A stretch of DNA of 64,000 bases from Castellaniella sp. S9 (GTDB taxonomy: Bacteria > Pseudomonadota > Gammaproteobacteria > Burkholderiales > Burkholderiaceae_B). The notes beneath the pieces were generated by a model. The model saw nothing but the letters and a program-made list of their open reading frames with translations. It was not told the origin of the DNA and searched no databases. The DNA is taken from assembly GCF_027257175.1 (NCBI RefSeq), contig NZ_JAPFGD010000009.1, positions 118,105-182,104 on the forward strand. The letters run 5' to 3'. Positions 18,038 to 26,162 of the stretch are shown one piece after another; position 1 is the first letter of the stretch, and each line of letters opens with the position of its first letter. Both the position numbers and the translations under genes were made by a program.

Positions 18038-18496
18038 CTACTTCAGTTTGCTCCAATCCTGCTTGCTTGCCAGTACCAATGCGTTCCAGTCGTCCGGCGG
18101 ATTTCCCCGCCCCAACATCTTCTCAAAAACGGCGTAGGGGTCTGACTTGCTGCCCGACGACCGCAATGTCTGCTCATCGTTGACCCAGGCGTAAACGATG
18201 ATCTTCGCCTTGGAGTCGTACCGGAAGAACAGCCGGAACCGCCTTCCGATCTTGGCCCGTCGCCAGTGGCGGTGGGCCGGCCCCAAGGTATTGCCCTGGC
18301 GGTATTCGTCGCGCGCCGGATCACTCGGCACCACATCCAGCATCAACTGACTCAAGGCCCGGAAGAGCTTGACGTTGGCGTTGGACTCGAAGCCATTCGG
18401 ATCGTTCTCCTGCGCGCGCCGGGCGGCTGCATGCAACTTCTGCAACTGCTCGATCACGCAGTCATGGAATAGCAGCGTCCAGCCATGCCGTTGCAT
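18038..18496 (-). CDS. yhaV: Type II toxin YhaV
   Basis: A 152-residue RelE-like ribosome-dependent mRNA interferase. Recognisable parts are MQRHGWTLLFHDC at the start, PSDPARDEYRQGNTLGP in the middle and RFRLFFRYDSKAKIIVYAWVND, the core of the fold, near residue 95. Its ATG overlaps the antitoxin stop by one base, the usual arrangement for coupled expression. It probably acts to stabilise the element. Confidence 0.93.
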   Translation of the reverse strand: MQRHGWTLLFHDCVIEQLQKLHAAARRAQENDPNGFESNANVKLFRALSQLMLDVVPSDPARDEYRQGNTLGPAHRHWRRAKIGRRFRLFFRYDSKAKIIVYAWVNDEQTLRSSGSKSDPYAVFEKMLGRGNPPDDWNALVLASKQDWSKLK

Positions 18497-18813
18497 CAGA
18501 GCGCCACTTCCCCGTCGATTTCCTCGTCCAGCTTCACGCCGTGCCCCGCGTGCTTCAGCATGGCGCGAGCCAGATCCTCGGGCAGGCCTTGGACGTTCCG
18601 GCCAGCCTCGATGTCGCGGGCCAGCAGGCTCAGAAACGCACCGATGGCGGGGTCCTCGTGCTCGGCGTCGGCACGGGTCACGACGACTTCGCCGTCACGC
18701 AGGTCAAATGCGACTTTGCCGCCGGCATCGACACCGAGCGCTTGCCGGATGGGCTTGGGCAGAGTGATCTGGCCCTTGGAGGTCAGTGTGGCAACTTCAT
18801 GAATGACAGGCAT
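18496..18813 (-). CDS. prlF: Type II antitoxin PrlF (AbrB-like)
   Basis: A 105-residue antitoxin with an N-terminal AbrB/MazE-type swapped-hairpin domain (ATLTSKGQITLPKPIRQALG, residues 8-27) and a C-terminal toxin-binding tail. I start it at 18813 because AGGAG lies 8 bases upstream; the frame is open to 18882, but that extension would run across the operator. AbrB-type antitoxins repress their own operon, which fits the palindrome 30 bases upstream. Confidence 0.92.
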   Translation of the reverse strand: MPVIHEVATLTSKGQITLPKPIRQALGVDAGGKVAFDLRDGEVVVTRADAEHEDPAIGAFLSLLARDIEAGRNVQGLPEDLARAMLKHAGHGVKLDEEIDGEVAL

Positions 18814-18842
18814 GGCCGTTCTCCTGATAGAGATGCCTCTAT

Positions 18843-18862
18843 GGTAAGGAATATTCCTTACC
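18843..18862. promoter_or_regulatory. Perfect 20-bp palindrome, probable PrlF-YhaV operator
   Basis: The half-site GGTAAGGAAT is followed immediately by its exact complement. It lies 30 bases upstream of the antitoxin start in an AT-rich patch between toxin-antitoxin genes and relaxase gene. PrlF binding is inferred from position and symmetry. Confidence 0.8.
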
Positions 18863-19115
18863 TTGTCAATGTGATGCCTCATGGCGTTCTCCCGTCCAAG
18901 AATCGCCCATCGTAGGCCGGGAATAGCGAGCCTTCATGCATCAATCCGACCGCCCGCACCCCGCATTGGCGATGGACGATCGATGCCCGGCGTCCTATAC
19001 CCAAATGGTTAAAGGCCAAAGGGCCGAAAGGGCAAGGGAATGGGGCGCAAGGGGAAAGGCCCTACCTGAAAAGGCGAAAAGGCCTTCCGGTCGGCCCGCC
19101 ACCAGGACACCCTAC

Positions 19116-20978
19116 ATGCTCTCACTGTTCCAGCGAAAACGGGCCTCGGCCGCTGCCGCTCCGCCGCCAACACCCGCCACCGATCCCCCGAAAGGGCGGC
19201 TGCGGCCCGAGTCGGCCGCATCGCTGCTGGCGACACCGCGCCGGCAGAAGCTACTGGAGCACATCTGGCAGCGCACGTCGCTGTCGCGCAAACAGTTCGC
19301 CACCCTGTACCGCATGCCGCTGGAACGCTACGCCGAGCTGGTCCAGCAGTTTCCCGCATCGGAGGCCCATCACCATGCGTACCCCGGCGGCATGCTGGAC
19401 CACGGCCTGGAGATTGTTGCCTACGCCCTCAAGCTGCGTCAGTCGCACCTCCTGCCGGCCGGAAGCACCCCCGAAGACCAGGCGGCTCAATCCGAAGCCT
19501 GGACCGCCGCCGTCGCCTACGCGGCGCTGCTGCACGACATCGGCAAGCTCGCCGTCGATCTCCACGTCGAGCTGGCCGACGGCAGCACCTGGCACCCTTG
19601 GCACGGCCCCCTGCGCCAGCCGTACCGCTTCCGCTACCGCGAGGACCGCGAGTACCGGCTACACAGTGCCGCGACAGGCCTGCTCTATCGCCAACTACTG
19701 GACGCCCAGCTTCTGGACTGGCTCAGTGGCTACCCTGCATTGTGGGGGCCGCTGCTCTACGTCCTGGCGGGCCAGTACGAGCATGCCGGGGTACTGGGCG
19801 AACTCGTCGTGCAGGCCGATCGCGCCTCCGTGGCCCAGGAACTGGGCGGCGATCCGGCGCGTGCCATGGCCGCACCCAAGCACGCATTGCAACGCAAGCT
19901 GCTGGACGGGTTGCGCTACCTGCTCAAGGAAGAGCTGAAGCTGAACCAGCCGGAAGCCTCCGATGGCTGGCTCACGGAAGACGCTTTGTGGTTGGTCAGC
20001 AAGACGGTCTCCGACAAGCTGCGCGCGCATCTGCTGTCCCAGGGCATCGACGGTATCCCGGCGAACAACACCGCCGTATTCAACGTGTTGCAGGACCATG
20101 GGATGTTGCAGCCCACGCTGGACGGCAAGGCAGTCTGGCGCGCGAGCGTCACCAGCGCGACCGGCTGGTCCCATTCATTTACCCTGTTGCGCCTCGCTCC
20201 CGCGCTGATCTGGGAATCCGGCGAGCGGCCAACGCCCTTTGCGGGCACGGTAGTGATCGACGCGACGCCCGCAGAGAACGACGCAGGTGCGCCGGCCACG
20301 CCGCCTGTGGCCGGTGTACCACCGTCCCTCGATGGCCAGGAGATGCCGCCTTGGGAGAGCGGCAGCACCGTCGCTGCTACGCCGCCCGCAGTCGACCCCA
20401 TGCCGGACGTCATGGAGGACATGCTGGCGATGGTGGGCATGGACGACTTGTCCAGCGCCAAGGAAGAGGCGCAGTTCGTCTCAGGCAAGGCGCCTGCCAC
20501 ACCTCCCAAAGCTCTCACGCCAGCGAGGGCCGCAGCGCCACCACCATCGCCCGCGCCCCCGGCGGCACTTTCGTCCTCCGGGGCACAGCCATCCGGCGAG
20601 CATTTCATGGCATGGCTGAAACAGGGAGTCGCCTCGCGGCGGCTCATCATCAACGATGCGAAGGCGCTCGTGCATACGGTCAGCGACACGGCCTATCTGG
20701 TCAGTCCGGGGGTGTTCCAGCGCTATGCGCAGGAACACCCCCAGGTGGAGTCCCTTGCCAAGCAGGATGCGCAGCAAGACTGGCAGTGGGTGCAGAAGCG
20801 TTTTGAGAAACTGCAACTGCACCGCAAGCATCCCAATGGCCTGAACATCTGGCCATGTGAAGTGACAGGACCCAGGAAGTCAAGGCGTTTACATGGTTAC
20901 CTTCTGTCCGATCCCCACCTCATCTTCGTTGAAGTCCCACCTGACAATCCGTACCTATCTCTCGGCGTCGCATCGTGA
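19116..20978 (+). CDS. traI: MobH-family relaxase TraI
   Basis: A 620-residue relaxase that nicks oriT and leads the strand into the recipient. The N-terminal TraI_2 domain shows the metal-binding HD signature: HHHAYPGGMLDHGLEI (H85-H87, H96) and LLHDIGK (H140, D141). A proline/alanine-rich linker covers about 375-490 and a DUF1528-type C-terminal domain follows. ATG 19116 (MLSLFQRKR) is the likely start; the frame is open to 18936 but that part is uncharacteristic. The last 59 bases overlap the convergent efflux gene, so the native C-terminus may be altered. Confidence 0.9.
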   Translation: MLSLFQRKRASAAAAPPPTPATDPPKGRLRPESAASLLATPRRQKLLEHIWQRTSLSRKQFATLYRMPLERYAELVQQFPASEAHHHAYPGGMLDHGLEIVAYALKLRQSHLLPAGSTPEDQAAQSEAWTAAVAYAALLHDIGKLAVDLHVELADGSTWHPWHGPLRQPYRFRYREDREYRLHSAATGLLYRQLLDAQLLDWLSGYPALWGPLLYVLAGQYEHAGVLGELVVQADRASVAQELGGDPARAMAAPKHALQRKLLDGLRYLLKEELKLNQPEASDGWLTEDALWLVSKTVSDKLRAHLLSQGIDGIPANNTAVFNVLQDHGMLQPTLDGKAVWRASVTSATGWSHSFTLLRLAPALIWESGERPTPFAGTVVIDATPAENDAGAPATPPVAGVPPSLDGQEMPPWESGSTVAATPPAVDPMPDVMEDMLAMVGMDDLSSAKEEAQFVSGKAPATPPKALTPARAAAPPPSPAPPAALSSSGAQPSGEHFMAWLKQGVASRRLIINDAKALVHTVSDTAYLVSPGVFQRYAQEHPQVESLAKQDAQQDWQWVQKRFEKLQLHRKHPNGLNIWPCEVTGPRKSRRLHGYLLSDPHLIFVEVPPDNPYLSLGVAS

Positions 20979-22473
20979 CGAACACGACCACCGCCGAAGC
21001 AAGCGCAATGATCGCTGCCGTCAAAAAGGCGTGTGAGAATCCCGCGCTATAGCCATGCTGTGCAAGCGAAGTAATCGTGGCCGCGAGGTCGGGTGGATAA
21101 GCCCCGACGGCACGCTCAAGATCTCCCGCTGCGATGCTGTCGACGAATCCAGGCTCTACCGGCAAACGCTCCGCTGCCATTGCCTGTTCGAGCGCAGAGC
21201 GTACGCCACTGGCTAGCACCGCCCCCAGTCCGGCAAAACCGAGCAGAATTCCAGAGAAACGTGACGTAGTGCTAATGCCGGATGCCATTCCTGCCCTATG
21301 CCTGGGTACCGTGCCCATGATGGCCTTCTGCGTTTCGCCGTTGAGCAGCCCGCCACCTGTTCCCAAGATTGCCATCCCGACGATCAGCAACAACTCTCCC
21401 GGTTGTCGGGCGGCGAACATCATGGTCAAGTTCCCCAGTGCAACGATTGCGAGACCCAGAGTCAAGATGCGTGAGCTGTCCAAATACGGCGAGAGTCGCC
21501 GGCCGACTTGCGGAAAAATCAGCATGGCAAGAGCAAAGGGCAGCATGCCGATCCCCGCCGCAAGTGCTCCATTGCCACGGCCGTTTTGCAGAAACAACGG
21601 CAGCAGCGATGCCATGACCTGGGCCGACGAGGCGTAGGCGAACATCGCCAACACCGCTCCCACGAAGGGCCAAGCCGTGAAAAGCTCAAGATCGAGCATT
21701 GGATGAGTGCGACGCCGTTCAACCCAGACAAAGACAGCGAACAACAACAGGCCGCCCGCAATTCGCAACAAAACTGGGCCGCTCATCCAACCGTGGCTGG
21801 GTCCGACGATCAGGGCCCAGGTGACACTAAACATTGCTAGTGCGAAGAGAACGATTCCTGGGATGTCCAAGGTCCGCGGTGTTGGGTCACGCGACTCCTC
21901 CACCAGCGTAAGTACCGCTATCGCAAGCAGTACACAGATCGGAAGGTTGATGTGGAAAGCCCAGCGCCAGCCGAGCACGCTGCTGATCGCTCCACCAATC
22001 AGCGGCGAGACGACCATCGTGAGCCCCATGATGCCACCCCATATCGCCCACGCACGGCCACGTGCGTTTTCATCGTGGAATGTGTGTCCGATGATGGCCA
22101 AGGCAGGGGCGAGAAGGAACGCGGCCCCAACTCCCTGAACCGCCCTAGCCAGATACAGTCCCGGTGCCGAAGGCGCCAGACCACAGGCCAGCGATGCAAT
22201 TGCAAAGAGTGCTATCCCGAAAAGAAAAACCCTTCGTCGGCCATAGCGGTCAGCGATGGAGCCGGCGGGAAGGAGTAGGGCTGCGAAGCATAGAACATAG
22301 GTACTGATGACCCACTCCACTTCGGCAAACGAGGCCTGTAGATCCCTGGCGATGGTTGGCAGAACGATACCAACGACGTTTGTGTCGAGGACGGTCATTG
22401 CGCAGCCGGTTGACGCGACAAAGAGAATTGCGGTCTCTTTCCTCATCGCGGGGCGGGTAACTGAATTATTCAT
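20920..22473 (-). CDS. MFS efflux transporter, DHA2 (EmrB/QacA) type, 14 segments
   Basis: A 517-residue drug:proton antiporter-like permease. Signature sequences are LDTNVVGIVLPTIARDL in segment 1 and GSIADRYGRRRVFL (motif A, about residues 71-84). Hydropathy fits 14 helices. The substrate is unknown. The last residues (after VFVTMRRRE) read into sequence of the convergent relaxase gene, so the C-terminus is probably a junction product. Lower GC than the conjugation block supports a separate origin. The next gene upstream on the same strand is the GlcG-like gene. Confidence 0.9.
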   Translation of the reverse strand: MNNSVTRPAMRKETAILFVASTGCAMTVLDTNVVGIVLPTIARDLQASFAEVEWVISTYVLCFAALLLPAGSIADRYGRRRVFLFGIALFAIASLACGLAPSAPGLYLARAVQGVGAAFLLAPALAIIGHTFHDENARGRAWAIWGGIMGLTMVVSPLIGGAISSVLGWRWAFHINLPICVLLAIAVLTLVEESRDPTPRTLDIPGIVLFALAMFSVTWALIVGPSHGWMSGPVLLRIAGGLLLFAVFVWVERRRTHPMLDLELFTAWPFVGAVLAMFAYASSAQVMASLLPLFLQNGRGNGALAAGIGMLPFALAMLIFPQVGRRLSPYLDSSRILTLGLAIVALGNLTMMFAARQPGELLLIVGMAILGTGGGLLNGETQKAIMGTVPRHRAGMASGISTTSRFSGILLGFAGLGAVLASGVRSALEQAMAAERLPVEPGFVDSIAAGDLERAVGAYPPDLAATITSLAQHGYSAGFSHAFLTAAIIALASAVVVFVTMRRREIGTDCQVGLQRR

Positions 22474-22484
22474 CGTGGGATCGG

Positions 22485-22973
22485 CTATTTGAGTGCCGCT
22501 ATGCCGGCTTGGGCGATTTCTTCATCATGCTGGGGGGTGTCCGCGGATACTCCGATGGCCCCAACAGTGTGTCCGTTGACGACGATAGGAAGTCCGCCAC
22601 GCATCAGGACGAAACCTTGGGCAGTGATGGCGGCAGGTCGAGAACCGTTGATCGCATCCTCGAGCGCACCGCTGGGACGTCGAAAGAGCGCAGCGGTGCG
22701 CGCCTTACCTGGAGCGAGTTCTACACCTGCAGGCACAGCCGCGTTGTCCATGCGAAGCAGAAGGATGGGCGAACCGGAACTGTCGACAACGGCAATTACG
22801 CACGGCCAACCAGACGCTTGTGCCTTGGATTGCGCAGCTGAGAGGACCTGTTGTGCGGCAGCAAGGGTGAGCACCGGCTGGCTAGGCAACTCGACTGCGG
22901 CCGCCGGCAACGAAGCCAGTGCAAGTGAGCCAGCAAGCGCAAGTGCCGCTGTCCGATGTGAAAAACGAGACAT
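22485..22973 (-). CDS. Exported GlcG/HbpS-type heme-binding-like protein
   Basis: A 162-residue protein with a signal peptide (to ASLPAAA, about residue 26) and one GlcG/HbpS domain: LTLAAAQQVLSAAQ, VIAVVDSSGSPILLLRMD, GKARTAALFRRPS and GVSADTPQHDEEIAQAG are all typical. Such proteins bind haem or cobalamin or lie near catabolic genes; the ligand here is unknown. Start 22973 is supported by GGAG 7 bases upstream; the frame is open to 23006. It lies 11 bases upstream of the efflux gene and likely shares its promoter. Confidence 0.87.
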   Translation of the reverse strand: MSRFSHRTAALALAGSLALASLPAAAVELPSQPVLTLAAAQQVLSAAQSKAQASGWPCVIAVVDSSGSPILLLRMDNAAVPAGVELAPGKARTAALFRRPSGALEDAINGSRPAAITAQGFVLMRGGLPIVVNGHTVGAIGVSADTPQHDEEIAQAGIAALK

Positions 22974-23053
22974 CACGAAACTCCAATGAAAGTAGATTCC
23001 TGTCATTGAAGCAGGGCCGACAATTCAGTTCAATAAAGCAGTTTGTTAAGATA

Positions 23054-23070
23054 ATTCAGTAAAAATGAAT
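23054..23070. promoter_or_regulatory. Inverted repeat in divergent LysR promoter
   Basis: ATTCA, seven bases, TGAAT, in the 113-base gap between the divergent LysR gene and the GlcG-like gene. AT-rich dyads of this form are typical LysR-regulator binding sites; binding here is inferred. Confidence 0.55.
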
Positions 23071-23086
23071 AGAAAACTCGATAACC

Positions 23087-24022
23087 ATGGACATCCGTCA
23101 TCTCCGCTCGTTCGTCACGGTTGCAGAAAATCTGCACTTTTCACGCTCTGCTGAGCAGCTTGGGCTATCTCCCCCGACATTGACTGCGCAGATTCAGGAA
23201 GTCGAACGCTTGTTGCAGGCGCGGCTGTTCAATCGAACAAAGCGGTCAGTCAGCTTGACACCTGCTGGAGAAGCCTTCCTGACGGAAGCGCGCGCTACCC
23301 TCGAGCAACTTGATAGGGCGATCCACGTGGGCCGCCGTGCCGGTCGCGGCCAAGTCGGAAGAGTGGAGATCGGCTATGTGGGTTCAGCAGCCTTCTTCGG
23401 AGTACTCCAGGACCAAGTTCAGCGATTTCGCAATCAATGGCCTGACGTCATGGTAAACACAAAGGAGTTCCCAACCGACCAACTCACGACCCTCCTTGAG
23501 GAAGGCAGAATCGATGTGGCCCTTGTCCGGACGCCTGTGCTCCTGCCACCTTCGATCTCAAGCCATATCCTGGCACGAGACCGATTCTGCTTGGCTCTGC
23601 CGGCAGACCACATCTTGGCCCAGACGCCCAGTGACATTCATCCGCGGGCACTAGCGAACGAGTCGTTTGTGGTTCCGGAGCAGGCGCTGGGACTGCGCGA
23701 GGTGGGTAAGCGCGGGAGATTCAATCCACATATCGTCTCGGCCCCTGGAACTTTGGTTGCGGTGCTGACGCAGGTGGCGCTTGGTGTGGGCGTTGCGGTC
23801 ATTCCCAGTATCTTGACCCAAATCATCCAACTGCCGAATGTGTTTTACAGGGAGATCTCTGGACCTGCCATTACCTCGGAGGTGGAGGCGTTATTTCGAC
23901 GACATGAGCGACTGCCGACTGTGCGCAACCTTATCGGCCAAATACTCGAGACCGACGCAAGCCTGTGGAAAGCAGGGTTTCCGCAAAGTATGCAGATCAA
24001 CTGCCCTAAACAGAACGCTTAG
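23087..24022 (+). CDS. LysR-family transcriptional regulator
   Basis: A 311-residue regulator. The N-terminal winged helix-turn-helix starts MDIRHLRSFVTVAENLHFSR with LGLSPPTLTAQIQEVERLL as the recognition region (residues about 18-40). The remainder is a periplasmic-binding-like effector domain (GRGQVGRVEIGYVGSA at about 88). It is divergent from the GlcG-like and efflux genes and most likely controls them. The inducer is unknown. Confidence 0.9.
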   Translation: MDIRHLRSFVTVAENLHFSRSAEQLGLSPPTLTAQIQEVERLLQARLFNRTKRSVSLTPAGEAFLTEARATLEQLDRAIHVGRRAGRGQVGRVEIGYVGSAAFFGVLQDQVQRFRNQWPDVMVNTKEFPTDQLTTLLEEGRIDVALVRTPVLLPPSISSHILARDRFCLALPADHILAQTPSDIHPRALANESFVVPEQALGLREVGKRGRFNPHIVSAPGTLVAVLTQVALGVGVAVIPSILTQIIQLPNVFYREISGPAITSEVEALFRRHERLPTVRNLIGQILETDASLWKAGFPQSMQINCPKQNA

Positions 24023-24079
24023 CGCCACTGCAACTGTAGGAAACAGTCACGACTGACGAAAGATAGGGAGCGGCAATTT

Positions 24080-24732
24080 TTATTCTTCGAGAAACGTTGA
24101 GAGATACTGGTTGAACACGGCCGGTTGTTCGAGATACAGCAGATGACCGGTATTCCGCAACAACACCATCGAGGATCGACGAATCAGTTTGTGCATCTTT
24201 TGAACGCAGTATTCGGACACGAAGCCATCGTGCATGCCACGCATTAAAAGCGTCGGTGCCATGACGCGCGACAGCACCGCGCGCTGGTCGTATTCGATGC
24301 GCTCACTGAAAAGCCCCTGTATATGCGCCGCATTAAATTGCGACGCAGCGCGCCGGAAACCGTTCGCTATGGTTGAATAATCCCCGTACGCCCATCAGTC
24401 CGATCAGTCGGTCCGCCCATAGTTGCCGTCCGCCCGGTTGCCCGAGCAGCGCGTAGCGCTTCAGCTTCGCACGCTCGAGGTGATCAGGTGGCCCCAGGCG
24501 TGCGAAAGCATTGACAACGACCAGTCGCCGTACGCGCCGTGGCATCTGTGCTGCCAGGTCCAGGCCGACTCGTGCGCCCTTGGAAAGTCCACACATGTCC
24601 GCCGTCTCGATGTCCAAGTGCTCCAGCAAGGCTGCGAGCACATCCCGGTACACGGCGAATGATACATCCAGTCCCTCTGATTCGCCGTGGCCTAGAAGCT
24701 CCAGGCAAACCACGCGGAACTTGAATGTCTAC
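24080..24732 (-). pseudogene. Alpha/beta hydrolase, truncated and frameshifted
   Basis: On the - strand, two pieces belong to one alpha/beta-hydrolase. Bases 24713-24333 encode the nucleophile region (VCLELLGHGESEG, GLSKGARVGLDLA, then MPRRVRRLVVVNAF), and 24277-24080 encode the end (MAPTLLMRGMHDGFV, NTGHLLYLEQP). A frameshift lies in about 24278-24400. The N-terminal strand is missing, with a stop just upstream at about 24732. The GLSKG elbow replaces the usual Gly-X-Ser-X-Gly. It is not expected to be functional. The 220 bases to its right (24733-24953) hold no gene. Confidence 0.75.
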
Positions 24733-24953
24733 ATTTCATCAGCAGGAAGCTTGCCGCGGGGATCGCGACCAGCCCCTACAGCAGCCTTATCCATATAGAG
24801 GGTCGGCAGGGATTCGTGAGAAAAACAGCCGAATCGGCTCTAACACCATGATTCAACGAGGAAACACCCCTTGACGTCAGGCAGTTCGTGGATTACAGAC
24901 CTAGGCTTGATCGAACCAGAAGCCGCGTGACACAGGCATTCTTGGAGTACTGC

Positions 24954-25112
24954 TCAGGAAGGCTCCGACCATCGCCTGATCCATTGCAGTAGTTCCTCGT
25001 GCGGGATCGTACGTCCAGCGTCGACGTCGGCCATACCCTCGCGGGTCCGCCGATCCTTCTCTTCCTCGGTCAATTCCGGAAGGAGTGCTAGTAGCTTGTC
25101 TTCAGGGCTCAT
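24954..25112 (-). CDS. Small antitoxin-like protein, 52 residues
   Basis: Translating the - strand gives MSPEDKLLALLPELTEEEKD, an arginine-rich turn, then GMADVDAGRTIPHEE and LLQWIRRW. The ADVDAGR-PHEE-W pattern is common at the C-terminus of small CopG/RHH or RelB-like antitoxins, but there is no recognisable DNA-binding N-terminus and no toxin partner. It lies 17 bases downstream of the SseB-like gene on the same strand and so is probably the last gene of that operon. Function unknown. Confidence 0.6.
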   Translation of the reverse strand: MSPEDKLLALLPELTEEEKDRRTREGMADVDAGRTIPHEELLQWIRRWSEPS

Positions 25113-25129
25113 AGGCCGATGAGCTGCGC

Positions 25130-25891
25130 TCAAGTTGGCTTGATTCTCGTGAATATGGGCAGGATCTGGGGATCATCCAAGCCCGCCAGCAAAGGCAGCG
25201 ATACGTCATGGACCGCCAAGTCGATGATTACTTCCAAATCTGAGCATAAGGGCTGTATGGCGGTGGTCACCAGACGAGCCGCCCGCTCGGCGAAAGCCAG
25301 GTCGACCACGAGCCAGATCAACAGACCGGGAGGCTGTTCGACGCCCCCTGACGAGTGAGTTTCCAGGAGATACGCCGACGAGACGAAGTCGGCGTGCTCA
25401 AGGCTGCCGCTGATGGCCGGAGCGAGCCAAGCCGGTGCGGCCTGGGCAGGCCTCACCGCGAACTCCGCCGGCGCCAGCCGTTCCACCCTGGCCAGAAAGC
25501 CCGTATCCAACAATGTCGCAACCTCTTCCGGGTACAGGACAACGCCGCCGTCGTTGGGATTGAGCATCAACGTCGCGCCGCGAGTACCGGTTAGCAGCTC
25601 ACGGCCTGAAACTCCCAGAATTCTGACAGCAGCCGAGCTGGCCGCCTGCGCCTTGTCGAGCGAGGTAAAGAAAGGGATCGCATCGAAACCGTCAGGATGG
25701 CGGAACTGGACGAGGCGCAGTGTCCGCGCGTCGTCCGAGACGGGCGCATGCACGTACACGATCGCATCCATCAGTCGCTTGAAGAATGCGCGTTCCTCGG
25801 CTGCACTGTCGCGGGCCCGTTCAAAGGAAGCCTCCAGCGCTGTCTCCGCAGACGTAGTCCCTCTTCCACGCGGCCTGCTCGGTTGCTTCAT
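25130..25891 (-). CDS. SseB-family protein
   Basis: A 253-residue protein with an N-terminal SseB domain (FVQF-like VQFRHPDGFDAIPFFTSLDKA, then TLMLNPNDGGVVLYPEEV) and a SseB_C-like half (LLIWLVVDLAFAERAARLV, and LPIFTR at the end). SseB proteins are linked to enhanced serine sensitivity in E. coli, but island-borne copies have no known role. ATG 25891 follows the upstream stop by two bases, which argues for this start over 25933. Confidence 0.8.
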   Translation of the reverse strand: MKQPSRPRGRGTTSAETALEASFERARDSAAEERAFFKRLMDAIVYVHAPVSDDARTLRLVQFRHPDGFDAIPFFTSLDKAQAASSAAVRILGVSGRELLTGTRGATLMLNPNDGGVVLYPEEVATLLDTGFLARVERLAPAEFAVRPAQAAPAWLAPAISGSLEHADFVSSAYLLETHSSGGVEQPPGLLIWLVVDLAFAERAARLVTTAIQPLCSDLEVIIDLAVHDVSLPLLAGLDDPQILPIFTRIKPT

Positions 25892-25893
25892 GG

Positions 25894-26160
25894 TCAGATG
25901 CGATGAGGGCCAAGCGGGTACCCGGAGAACCAATCCGCCTCGATCTCGCTGCTCAGGTAGGGCCGTACGAAGGCCGACTGGGTCAGCGCTCGCAGCCGCT
26001 CTTCGTGCTCAGCAATCGCCTCGATGTCGCTGACGGTTGGATAGTGCCGCAGCAGTCGATATGCCTCTTGCCGCACCTCTTTCGGCACGGCTTGGCTGGC
26101 CGCTAGCTGCCTGAGGAATGCGCCCGCCTGCAGCACATTGCGGGTGCGCTCAGATGGCAT
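25894..26160 (-). CDS. BPSL0761 family protein
   Basis: An 88-residue helical protein beginning MPSERTRNVLQAGAFLRQLA with VRQEAYRLLRHYPTVSDIE, the family's conserved core. The function is unknown. It is the first gene of the BPSL0761-SseB-52-residue unit. An IS3-family element is inserted only 2 bases upstream of its ATG, so its own promoter and ribosome site have been replaced by IS sequence. Confidence 0.75.
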   Translation of the reverse strand: MPSERTRNVLQAGAFLRQLAASQAVPKEVRQEAYRLLRHYPTVSDIEAIAEHEERLRALTQSAFVRPYLSSEIEADWFSGYPLGPHRI

Positions 26161-26162
26161 CG

